The translations under genes and the position numbers were made by a program. 64,000 nt of DNA from Micromonospora orduensis. GTDB lineage: Bacteria; Actinomycetota; Actinomycetes; Mycobacteriales; Micromonosporaceae. The notes under the pieces are model-generated. The model was given only the letters and a program-made list of their open reading frames with translations. It ran no database searches and was not told where the DNA came from. Shown here piece after piece: positions 44,473 to 54,441 of this stretch (within the stretch, counting starts at the first letter, position 1; every line of letters begins with the position of its first letter). Where the stretch lies: positions 39,600 through 103,599 of the forward strand of contig NZ_VDFY01000157.1 in NCBI RefSeq assembly GCF_006228125.1. The letters are read 5' to 3'.

Positions 44473-45651
44473 TCAGGGACGGCTCGGCTCGCCGGCCGCC
44501 ACCTCGTCGTCTGCCGCGTCGACCAGCTCGGGTGCCTGCGGTTGCCGGGGCGTCAACTCGACCTGCGCCGGCGTGGCCAACTCGTCGTCCGAGACGCCCA
44601 GCTCGGCGAGCTTGCGGGCGCTGACCAGCACCCGTGCCTCCAGCGACCCGACCGCCCGGTTGTACGCGGTCACCGCCCCGGCCAGCGACGACCCGAGCTT
44701 GCCCACGTGGTCGCCGAGCGTGGACAGCCGGCCGTACAGCTCCCGGGCCAGGGTGTGCACCGCCAGCGCGTTGCGGGCCAACGCCTCCTGCCGCCACGAG
44801 TAGGCCACCGTGCGGAGCAGGGCGACCAGGGTGGCCGGCGTCGCCAGCACCACGTTGCGGGCGAAGGCGTGCTCCAGCAGCGACGGGTCGCGCTGCAACG
44901 CGACGTCGAGGAACGGGTCGGCGGGCACGAACAGCACCACGAACTCCGGTGAGTTGTCGAACGCCGACCAGTACGACTTCGCGGCCAGGGCGTCCACGTG
45001 CCCCCGCAGGTGCCGGGCGTGCGCGTCGAGGTGGGTGTCCCGGCCGCGTTCGTCGCGGGCCTCCATCGCCGTCAGGTACGCGTCGAAGGGCGCCTTCGCG
45101 TCCACCACCACCGACCGCCCGCCGTGCAGCCGGACCACGAGATCCGGGCGGACGACCTGCGCGTCGGTGGCGGCGGTGACCTGCTCGGAGAAGTCGCAGT
45201 GCTCCAGCATGCCGGCCGCCTCGACGATCCGGCGTAGCTGGTGCTCACCCCACCGGCCCCGCACCTGCGGCGCGCGCAGCGCCGCCACCAGCTGCTTCGT
45301 CTCGGTACGCAGCTCGCCGGAGACCGCGCTCATCGAGCGCACCTGCTCCCGCAGCTCGGCGTACGCGTCGACCCGGTCGTGCTCCAGCTCGGCCACCCGC
45401 TGCTCGTAGCGCCGCAGGGTCTCGTGCAGCGGAGCGACCGCCCGGGCCACCGCCTCCTGGGACTGTGCGGTCGCCTCGTAGCTCAACGCCCGCATGGACT
45501 GCTCCAGCCGCCCCTCGCCGTCGCGGGTGGCGGCCAGGGTGGCGTCGAGGCGGGCGATGTCGGCCACCGACCGGGACCGGGCCGCGAGCCAACCCACGGC
45601 ACCGCCGACGCCGAGGCACACGATCACCAGCAGCAGCGTCGAGACGTCCAT
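44473..45651 (-). CDS. rmuC: RmuC-family DNA recombination protein
   Basis: The 392-aa product starts MDVSTLLLVIVCLGVGGAVG (one N-terminal membrane helix), followed by a coiled coil (about 35-130) and the RmuC nuclease-like domain: QVRGRWGEHQLRRIVEAAGM, VRPDLVVRLHGGRSVVVDAK, SPEFVVLFVPADPFLDVALQ and TPATLVALLRTVAYSWRQEA. RmuC limits sequence inversions between short repeats in E. coli. ATG 45651 is chosen because the membrane helix follows directly. It diverges from the Gly-rich protein gene with 54 bp between. Confidence 0.88.
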   Translation of the reverse strand: MDVSTLLLVIVCLGVGGAVGWLAARSRSVADIARLDATLAATRDGEGRLEQSMRALSYEATAQSQEAVARAVAPLHETLRRYEQRVAELEHDRVDAYAELREQVRSMSAVSGELRTETKQLVAALRAPQVRGRWGEHQLRRIVEAAGMLEHCDFSEQVTAATDAQVVRPDLVVRLHGGRSVVVDAKAPFDAYLTAMEARDERGRDTHLDAHARHLRGHVDALAAKSYWSAFDNSPEFVVLFVPADPFLDVALQRDPSLLEHAFARNVVLATPATLVALLRTVAYSWRQEALARNALAVHTLARELYGRLSTLGDHVGKLGSSLAGAVTAYNRAVGSLEARVLVSARKLAELGVSDDELATPAQVELTPRQPQAPELVDAADDEVAAGEPSRP

Positions 45652-45705
45652 CACCGGAGCTTGCCAGACGGGTACGACGTGACACCCGGGGGTACGTTCG
45701 TTGAC

Positions 45706-46524
45706 ATGGAACTTGTGCTCTGCCTCGCGGTCGTGCTGGTCGGCGCGCTGGGCGCCGGGGCGCTCATCCGCGCTCAGGCCACCGCCCGTCGACGCACCGA
45801 GCTGGGCGACGCCCGCGCGGAGGCGCACCGCTGGTACGAGCGCCTCGGCGGCCAGTTGATGAACCTGCAGGGCGAGGAGCCGGCGGTCCGGCAGGCGCTC
45901 GCCGACGCCGGCGAGCGGTACAACGCGGCGGGTTCGCAGCTGGAGCAGGCGTCCACGCCGCACCAGTTCGCGCTGGCCCGGGAGACTGCGCTGGAAGGGC
46001 TCGCGTACATCCGGGCGGCGCGTACCGCGCTGGGCATCGATCCCGGTCCCGAGCTGCCGACGCTGGCCGCCGCGCGCGGTGTCGGGCAGCTCACCAAGGA
46101 ACGGACGGTCGACGTGCAGGGGCAGACCTTCCGGGCCGGTCCGCAGCCGGGTCGGGAAACGCCCTACTACTACCCGGGTGGGCGTTACCAGGGCCGTCCG
46201 GTGCCGGCCGGCTGGTATTCGACGCCGTGGTGGAAGACGGCGTTGGGCGCGGGCGCCGGTGTGCTCGGCGGCATCCTGATCGCCGACGCGCTGTTCTCGC
46301 CGGCCTTCGCCGACCCGGGGTACGGGTACGACGAGGGCTACCAGGAGGGCTTCGGCGACGGCGTCGACCAGGGCGGGGACGGCGGCGACCAGGACTTCGG
46401 GGGTGACCAGGGTGGCGACGTCGGCGGTGACGTCGGCGGGGGCGACTACGCAGGCGGTGACTTCGGCGGAGGCTTCGGCGGTGGTGACTTCGGGGGCGGT
46501 GACTTCGGCGGGGGCGACTTCTGA
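45706..46524 (+). CDS. Membrane-anchored protein with Gly/Asp/Phe-rich repeat tail
   Basis: The 272-aa product has an N-terminal membrane helix (MELVLCLAVVLVGALGAGAL), a helical domain of about 100 residues (GDARAEAHRWYERLGGQLMN and on), a second hydrophobic segment (TALGAGAGVLGGILIADALF) and a tail of GGD and GGGDF units (about the last 65 residues). Related actinobacterial proteins are uncharacterised. TACGTT (45693-45698) lies 7 nt before the ATG; leaderless. Ends at a strong bidirectional terminator. Confidence 0.72.
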   Translation: MELVLCLAVVLVGALGAGALIRAQATARRRTELGDARAEAHRWYERLGGQLMNLQGEEPAVRQALADAGERYNAAGSQLEQASTPHQFALARETALEGLAYIRAARTALGIDPGPELPTLAAARGVGQLTKERTVDVQGQTFRAGPQPGRETPYYYPGGRYQGRPVPAGWYSTPWWKTALGAGAGVLGGILIADALFSPAFADPGYGYDEGYQEGFGDGVDQGGDGGDQDFGGDQGGDVGGDVGGGDYAGGDFGGGFGGGDFGGGDFGGGDF

Positions 46525-46543
46525 CCGTCGGTGAACGACGTGT

Positions 46544-46580
46544 GAAACAGGCCCCGGTCGTGGCGACCGGGGCCTGTTTC
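46544..46580. terminator. Bidirectional hairpin terminator
   Basis: Perfect 17-bp arms GAAACAGGCCCCGGTCG (46544-46560) and complement (46564-46580), TGG loop, between convergent 45706-46524 and ppc. The TTTC end gives a short U-rich tail on the + strand and, symmetrically, on the - strand. Confidence 0.88.
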
Positions 46581-46594
46581 GTCGTTCCGCCTGA

Positions 46595-49381
<2,787 letters not shown>

Positions 49382-49509
49382 GATGCGCTCCTTACGTTGG
49401 TACGAAGGACAGCGCTGTCCGACTCCCTGGATCGTATCCGCGCGGACCCGGATGACAGGAGGGGCCCCGCCGTATCTCCTGTCCCGCAAGGGCCGATTCG
49501 GACGTGATC

Positions 49510-50538
49510 TCAACCACCGTCCCGGGTCGGGGTGGGGTGGGAGGCGCCGGCCCGGCGGCCGCGGACCAGGCTGGCGGTGACCAGTCCGACCGCGCCGAGG
49601 ACCGCCCAGAGGGCGAGCGCCGCCGCCGGCCAGCCCGCCGACCGCCAGTCGAAGTACACAGCCGCCTTGGTGAGGTCGTTGGCGAGTCCGGGGATGTTCC
49701 ACCGGTGCATGCCGCGCAGCAGCGTGGGCAGGAACTCCGGCGCGTAGATGCCGCCCGAGCCGGGATTGCCGAGCACGACGAGGAGCAGGATGACAAGCGC
49801 GGTGCCGGCGACCCCGAGCCATCCCTGGATGGCGCTGGCGAGCATCGCGGCGGCGAAGACGGCGAGCGCGCCGATGGCGGCGATGGTCGGGACGTCGTGG
49901 TGCCAGATGCCCAGGCCGGGGCCGACCACGAGCGCGCCGGCGATGCCGAGCAGCACGCTGTAGACCGCGAGCGCGGCGATCCGCAGCCCGGCCCGACGCG
50001 CCGTTCGCGGGGTGGTGCCGGCGGAGATGCCGAGCACGGTGGAGGCGAGGTACCCGCCGAGCACGAACCCGACGTTCAGGTAGAACGGCACCACCCCGCG
50101 CGGGTCGGCCGGGGGGACCGGCACCTCGTCGACGACCTCGAGCGGGGTGTTGGAGCGGGCCGCCGCGGTCGTCAGCACCTCGCGGATCGCGCTTGTCGCG
50201 GAGGGGCCGGACGCGCTGGCGACGGTGAGGAGCAGACCGCTGTCCCGGCTGCTGAGCACCGCGTACACCGAGCGGCTGAGCAGACCGTGCTCGGCGGCGC
50301 CCGGGTCGTCGTACCCGATGGGTTTGATGATTGTGGTCTGGTCGCGCACCGCGGCGAGCGTCGCCTCGGCGCGCTGGTCGCCGGCGGCGACGCCGACCGG
50401 CAGGTCCCGGGGTGTGGGTTGGTGCAGCGCACCCACGTAGGCCGCGATGAATGCGGTGGCCAGCGCGAGGGTGCCGAGGAGCAGCCCGATGCTGCGCGGC
50501 GCCCAGTCGCGGGATCCACCCTGCGGTGCCTGGTCCAC
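49510..50538 (-). CDS. YhgE/Pip-like ABC-2-type membrane protein
   Basis: The 342-aa protein has one N-terminal membrane helix ([20 protein letters not shown]), an extracytoplasmic region of about 130 residues with [20 protein letters not shown], and five or six C-terminal helices (from [20 protein letters not shown] to the end). This is the layout of the YhgE/Pip and DUF3533 groups, ABC-2-like proteins without a known ATPase here. Function unknown. GTG 50538 is preceded at 6 nt by TAGGCT; leaderless. Diverges from the LD-carboxypeptidase gene. Confidence 0.72.
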   Translation of the reverse strand: MDQAPQGGSRDWAPRSIGLLLGTLALATAFIAAYVGALHQPTPRDLPVGVAAGDQRAEATLAAVRDQTTIIKPIGYDDPGAAEHGLLSRSVYAVLSSRDSGLLLTVASASGPSATSAIREVLTTAAARSNTPLEVVDEVPVPPADPRGVVPFYLNVGFVLGGYLASTVLGISAGTTPRTARRAGLRIAALAVYSVLLGIAGALVVGPGLGIWHHDVPTIAAIGALAVFAAAMLASAIQGWLGVAGTALVILLLVVLGNPGSGGIYAPEFLPTLLRGMHRWNIPGLANDLTKAAVYFDWRSAGWPAAALALWAVLGAVGLVTASLVRGRRAGASHPTPTRDGG

Positions 50539-50609
50539 CTTGTCAGCCTATGGCCCGTTTGGGGATCCGCCGGGCGAAAACCGGTTGGCCGGGCGGCTAG
50601 CTTCTGATC
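50539..50609. promoter_or_regulatory. Compact divergent pair of leaderless promoters
   Basis: Within 71 bp, TAGGCT (50550-50545, minus strand) lies 6 nt before GTG 50538 and TAGCTT (50598-50603) lies 6 nt before ATG 50610. No Shine-Dalgarno is seen on either side. Confidence 0.65.
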
Positions 50610-51650
50610 ATGGTGTCGCTGAGTTATCCGCCGAAACCGCGGCCGGGCGACCGGGTCGCGGTCGTCTCGCCCTCCGCCGGCCTACCGGCCGTCTTCCCGC
50701 ACGTGTACGAGTTGGGGCTGCGCCGGCTGCGCGAGGAGTTCGGCCTGGAGCCCGTGGAGTACCCGACCACCCGCGCGGCGGGAGCGGACCCGCGCGACCG
50801 GGCCCGCGACCTGACCGCCGCCTTCGCCGACCCGGGCATCACCGCCGTGCTCGCCACCGTCGGCGGAGACGACCTGATCACGGTCACCCCGCACCTCGAC
50901 GACGACGTGCTGCGGGCCAACCCGAAGCCCTACTTCGGCTACTCCGACAACACGAACGTGCTCAACCACCTGTACCGGCTGGGGATCGTGGCGTACCACG
51001 GCGGGTCGGTGCTTGTGCACCTCGGCCGCCCGGGTGCGCCGCACCCGCTCACCTTCGACTCGCTGCGCGCCGCGCTGTTCACCACCGGCTGGTACGACCT
51101 GACCCCCGCACCGTTCTGGGGAGACCGGCCGAACCCGTGGCACGAGCCCGAGATGCTTGCGTACGAACCGGAGATGCTGCCCGGATCCGGCTGGCGGTGG
51201 CACGGGCCGGCGCGGGTGGTGCGGGGACGCACCTGGGGCGGCTGCCTGGAGATCCTGCACTGGCTGATGGCCACCGACCGGGTGCCGACCGTCGACCAGC
51301 TGACCGGGTCCGTACTCGTCTTCGAGACGTCCAACGAGCTGCCCGGCGCGCGGGAGGTCTTCCGGATCGTGCGGAACATGGGAGAACGGGGACTGCTCGC
51401 CGCCTTCCCGGCCGTCGTCGTGGGCCGGCCCAAGGCGTGGGACTTCGACAAGCCGTTCTCGGTGCCGGAACGGCTCGCGTGGGGCGAGGCCCAACGCGAC
51501 GCGATCATCCGCGCGCTCGCCACCTACAACCCGGACGCCGTCGTGGTCTTCGACGTCGACCTCGGCCACACCGACCCGCAGCTGATCATCCCGTACGGAG
51601 GCGAGATCCGGGTCGACGCCGTCGACCACCGGATCGCGGTGCGCTACTGA
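50610..51650 (+). CDS. S66-family LD-carboxypeptidase / MccF-like peptidase
   Basis: The 346-aa serine peptidase begins SYPPKPRPGDRVAVVSPSAG and has the nucleophile Ser112 in YFGYSDNTNVLNHL, with the later RTWGGCLEILHWL and GHTDPQLIIPYGG blocks carrying the Glu/His partners. S66 enzymes release the terminal D-Ala from wall tetrapeptides or cleave microcin C-type acyl-sulfamoyl adenylates (MccF). The longer length and WHEPEMLAYEPEML insert fit the MccF-like side. Not linked to any biosynthesis cluster here. Confidence 0.83.
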   Translation: MVSLSYPPKPRPGDRVAVVSPSAGLPAVFPHVYELGLRRLREEFGLEPVEYPTTRAAGADPRDRARDLTAAFADPGITAVLATVGGDDLITVTPHLDDDVLRANPKPYFGYSDNTNVLNHLYRLGIVAYHGGSVLVHLGRPGAPHPLTFDSLRAALFTTGWYDLTPAPFWGDRPNPWHEPEMLAYEPEMLPGSGWRWHGPARVVRGRTWGGCLEILHWLMATDRVPTVDQLTGSVLVFETSNELPGAREVFRIVRNMGERGLLAAFPAVVVGRPKAWDFDKPFSVPERLAWGEAQRDAIIRALATYNPDAVVVFDVDLGHTDPQLIIPYGGEIRVDAVDHRIAVRY

Positions 51651-51762
51651 CCGGTGCCGGCTCGGGCTGTCTCGTCCCGGGTCGGGCTCTGGGTGAATGA
51701 GCAATTTTGTTCAAGACCGGGGTGGGCGCGCGTCGGCAGGATGGTCCGTGTCGGTCCGGGAG

Positions 51763-51782
51763 CCGCCAGCGACAGCTGGCGG
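51763..51782. terminator. Short perfect hairpin
   Basis: CCGCCAGC-GACA-GCTGGCGG, 8-bp arms with a GACA tetraloop, 113 nt after the LD-carboxypeptidase stop. Confidence 0.5.
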
Positions 51783-51857
51783 AGCGCGGCACGCGGACCT
51801 GTTCGGGGAGGTCCGACGCCCCGACCGGACCTGTGGCGGGCCGCCTCGGCGCGCGCC

Positions 51858-51896
51858 CGTGGAGGTGCCGTACACCCCACGTGCGGCACCTCCACG
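51858..51896. terminator. Hairpin between LD-carboxypeptidase and AraC genes
   Basis: CGTGGAGGTGCCG (51858-51870) and CGGCACCTCCACG (51884-51896), perfect 13-bp arms, 13-nt loop. Located 58 nt after the stop of the AraC-type gene on its strand. Confidence 0.6.
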
Positions 51897-51954
51897 CTGT
51901 CGTTCCGCCAGTCGTGGCCCGGCGCGCGGTCGCCCGGGTGCGATGTGCGGCCGG

Positions 51955-52878
51955 TCAGGCCGTTCCGCTCGGGTCGTCGCCAGCGGCGGCGGTGAGCAGC
52001 CGGCGCAGTCGAGCCGGTGGATGACCGACCTGCTCGCGGACCACCCGGGTCAGGTGTGCCTGGTCGGCGAAGCCGTACTCGGTGGCGAGCGCGCCGAGCG
52101 GGCGGCTGTCGGGCTCGGCGAGGGTGTTCAGCACCTCCCGCACCCGTAGCCGGTTCCGGTAGGCGGTCAGGCTGCTGCCGGTCATGCGCTGGAACACCCG
52201 ACTGAGGTGGTGCGGTGAGCTGCCCACCTCGCGCGCCACCTCGTCCAGACTCATCGTGAAGCCGGAGTTGGCAAGCACCTCCCGGGCCCGGTCGGCGAGC
52301 CGCCGGTGCGCGGCCAGTGTCGCCGGTCGTCGCCGTACCGCCCGCTCCACCTCGGCGTCCACGTCATCCGAGCTGAGGGCGCTGTGGTGCAGCAGGCGGG
52401 CCAGGAACCGTTGCAGCCGTTCGGCCATCTCGAACCCGTCCAGCCCGCGCCGGAACTCGGCCACCAGCAGGCGGTGCGCCAGGTCCAGCGTGGCGTCCGA
52501 GGTGCCGGCCCAGCCGCGCTGGTCCAGCCAGCGCTCCGCGTCCTTGCGTTCCGCCAGCACCGCCGGATCGATCTCCAGGCAGGTGTACGAGTCGCCGCAG
52601 CCGAACGGGTGCGCCACCGACATCTCGTCGCCGGGCCGGGTCACCAGTACCGAGGTGGCGTCGGAGAGCCCGACCCGTCCGTTGAGCCGACGCCGGTACG
52701 CCCCGGAGCGGCCCAGCACGATCTTGTGGCGGTCCTCGGCGGCGGTCTCCGTCCAGCCGTGGTCCTCGACGATGCAGTGCACCTGGTAGATCAACATTCC
52801 GTCCGGGTGCCCCAGCACCCGCCACCGCGCGGGCGTGGTGCGGCGGCGCGGATCACTCCCGGTGCCTTCTGCGGGCAT
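51955..52878 (-). CDS. AraC-family transcriptional regulator
   Basis: The 307-aa protein has an N-terminal cupin-like sensor (IYQVHCIVEDHGWTETAAED, VLVTRPGDEMSVAHPFGCGD) and a C-terminal double HTH (about residues 205-300): FTMSLDEVAREVGSSPHHLS and RPLGALATEYGFADQAHLTR. ATG 52878 follows GGGGGAG. Ligand and targets unknown. The nearest gene is the cyclase-family hydrolase upstream on the same strand, which may be a target. Confidence 0.88.
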   Translation of the reverse strand: MPAEGTGSDPRRRTTPARWRVLGHPDGMLIYQVHCIVEDHGWTETAAEDRHKIVLGRSGAYRRRLNGRVGLSDATSVLVTRPGDEMSVAHPFGCGDSYTCLEIDPAVLAERKDAERWLDQRGWAGTSDATLDLAHRLLVAEFRRGLDGFEMAERLQRFLARLLHHSALSSDDVDAEVERAVRRRPATLAAHRRLADRAREVLANSGFTMSLDEVAREVGSSPHHLSRVFQRMTGSSLTAYRNRLRVREVLNTLAEPDSRPLGALATEYGFADQAHLTRVVREQVGHPPARLRRLLTAAAGDDPSGTA

Positions 52879-52997
52879 CGCTCCCCCTGGCTCACGACCG
52901 GCATGGCGATCTTTCGCTCTCCCACGATGGTGTCGGCTAACCCGCCCCCGGTCCACCCCTCATTTCGACCGGGACGCTCGGCCTCGGCCCGGTGGCG

Positions 52998-53909
52998 TCA
53001 GCCGTCGACCACGGCGAAGGCGCGGACCGGGAAGGTGCCCACACCGGCCACCATCGGCGGGGCCGCGGTGAACCGGAAGCCACTCGGCGGCAGCGCGTCC
53101 AGGCCGGTCAGATGCTCCACGATCGGGATGCCGGCGGCCAGCAGAGCGCTGTGCGCGGGGCGTTCACCACCTGCCGCCGCGCTCATGTCGTCGATGTTGC
53201 TCGAGTCGATCCCGACCAGGGCGGCACCGGCATCGACCAGTGCCCGGGCAGCCTCCCCGGTGAGATGCGGCGCCTCCGGCGCGGCGTACCGCTCGGTCCC
53301 GAAGTGCGCATCCCACCCCGTGTGCAGCAGCACCGCGTGCCCCGCCACCTCGTACGGCGCCAGCATCAGCCGGTCCACCGCCCGGGCGCCCGCGGGGACC
53401 CGGACCACCACCCCGGGCAGGTCGGCGACCCGGTCCAGCGGCACCCCGGTCAGGTCGTCGCCGGCGGCCCACCGGTGCGCCGGAGTGTCCAGGTACGTGC
53501 CGGTGTTGGCGACCATGTCGATCCGGGCCACCCGGAACTCGGTGCCCTGGGCGTAGTTCGCCCGGGACTCCGCGAAGGTCAACCAGTCACCGATCCGCGG
53601 CGCCGGCCAGCCGGGCAGCGTCACCATCCCGTCGCTGATCACATGGCTCAGCTCGACGAGCCGGCGGCCGGTGCCGGGCACCCCTGTCACACCCCGGCCC
53701 CCCTTGTGCGGCTCCTCGACGATCGTCTTTGCGCTGATCCTTACGTCGGAGACCATCAGCAGCCCGAGGTGCCGCACGAAGAGCGCGGCCAGATCCTCGT
53801 CACCGATCTCCCGACCCTGGATGTCCAGCCGGAACCCCTCGGTGCGCAACCCGCCGCCGTTCGCGAAGCTCACCTCCGCGTCGAACTGCACCCGCCACTT
53901 CCCACCCAT
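52998..53909 (-). CDS. Cyclase-family (kynurenine formamidase-like) protein with N-terminal extension
   Basis: Residues 1-80 form a separate N-terminal region (MGGKWRVQFDAEVSFANGGG, LFVRHLGLLMVSDVRISAKT) not in classic formamidases. From about 85 on it is a cyclase fold (RRLVELSHVISDGMVTLPGW, RIDMVANTGTYLDTPAHRWA, VVRVPAGARAV, GHAVLLHTGWDAHFG, IDSSNIDDM). In the usual metal motif HxGTHxDxPxH two His are replaced here (NTGTYLDTPAH), while Asp and the last His remain. This may be a distinct subfamily with another metal site. Substrate unknown. Confidence 0.8.
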   Translation of the reverse strand: MGGKWRVQFDAEVSFANGGGLRTEGFRLDIQGREIGDEDLAALFVRHLGLLMVSDVRISAKTIVEEPHKGGRGVTGVPGTGRRLVELSHVISDGMVTLPGWPAPRIGDWLTFAESRANYAQGTEFRVARIDMVANTGTYLDTPAHRWAAGDDLTGVPLDRVADLPGVVVRVPAGARAVDRLMLAPYEVAGHAVLLHTGWDAHFGTERYAAPEAPHLTGEAARALVDAGAALVGIDSSNIDDMSAAAGGERPAHSALLAAGIPIVEHLTGLDALPPSGFRFTAAPPMVAGVGTFPVRAFAVVDG

Positions 53910-54015
53910 GCCCAAACCCGATCACGACCCCCCGCCCCGGTCAAGATCCGCACACTCCGCCGCCCCGGCGGGGCCGGGTGCGTCGCGCGGCGGGTTCCTT
54001 ACGTGTTGACGCGGC

Positions 54016-54090
54016 GGGGTCCTCGCGCGCTGCGCGGGCGGGGGTCCTCGCGCGCTGCGCGGGCAGGGGTCCTCGCGCGCTGCGCGGGCA
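54016..54090 (+). repeat. Three near-perfect 25-bp tandem repeats
   Basis: Units at 54016, 54041 and 54066, each starting GGGGTCCTCGCGCGCTGCGC and ending GGGC plus one variable base; 24 of 25 positions are identical. A decayed fourth unit follows at 54091. Each unit contains a GCGCGCTGCGC self-complementary core. No spacers, so not a CRISPR array. Confidence 0.85.
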
Positions 54091-54136
54091 GGGCTCCGCG
54101 TGCGTTGCGAGGTGCGTTCCGCGCGTTGTGCGGCGG

Positions 54137-54212
54137 AGATCCGTGCAACTTCAGGGAAAGTGCTGCTTCAGCGCGCCGTGATGCCGCAGTTTCCCTGAAG
54201 TTGCGCGGATCT
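54137..54212. repeat. Long-arm intergenic palindrome 4
   Basis: 23-nt arms at 54137-54159 (AGATCCGTGCAACTTCAGGG then AAA) and 54190-54212 with one G-T wobble. The 30-nt spacer contains a CTGC/GCAG inner pairing. Same build as palindromes 1-3 but unrelated sequence. Confidence 0.88.
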
Positions 54213-54374
54213 TGTGGTGAGGGCGGGTGGCGTGGCCACCGGGCCGCGGTGGTGGGGTGCCGCGCGGGGCTCGGCCCCAGGATCGAGCACGATCTTGGCG
54301 CGGGGCGCGGGGCGCGGTGTTGGACCTGGGGCGGAAGGGGGTGGCTGTCGGTGGACGGGGCTAGTCTTGTTGTC

Positions 54375-54437
54375 GTGCACCCCCCGTCCGACCGGACGAG
54401 GGGCAGCCGTCGTGTGCGTCGACTCCCCTGGAAGTGA
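54375..54437 (+). CDS. Leaderless 20-aa Arg-rich upstream ORF of mfd
   Basis: [20 protein letters not shown], six Arg in 20 residues. TAGTCT (54362-54367) ends 7 nt before the GTG. The stop TGA is 4 nt before the mfd ATG, and the only ribosome-site-like sequence of mfd (GGAAG) lies in its last codons. Likely a leader peptide that couples or attenuates mfd translation. Confidence 0.45.
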   Translation: MHPPSDRTRGSRRVRRLPWK

Positions 54438-54441
54438 TCAC

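Larger units (their letters stand above)
51651..51954. other. Intergenic region with two hairpins
   Basis: This 304-bp gap between convergent genes contains no convincing ORF. It holds an AT-rich patch (GAGCAATTTTGTTCAAGAC, 51700-51718) and two hairpins (51763-51782 and 51858-51896). Confidence 0.6.
53910..54374. other. Intergenic region with tandem repeat and palindrome
   Basis: This 465-bp gap between divergent genes has no convincing protein gene. It contains three 25-bp tandem units (54016-54090), a long-arm palindrome (54137-54212), and the promoter hexamer TAGTCT (54362-54367) of the mfd leader ORF. Confidence 0.7.

Noticed and set aside
51700..51718. AT-rich GAGCAATTTTGTTCAAGAC as half of another long palindrome
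   Set aside because: No complementary arm is found within the intergenic region; left as an unexplained patch.
54016..54090. CRISPR-like repeat array
   Set aside because: Units are directly tandem with no spacers, and no cas genes are present.
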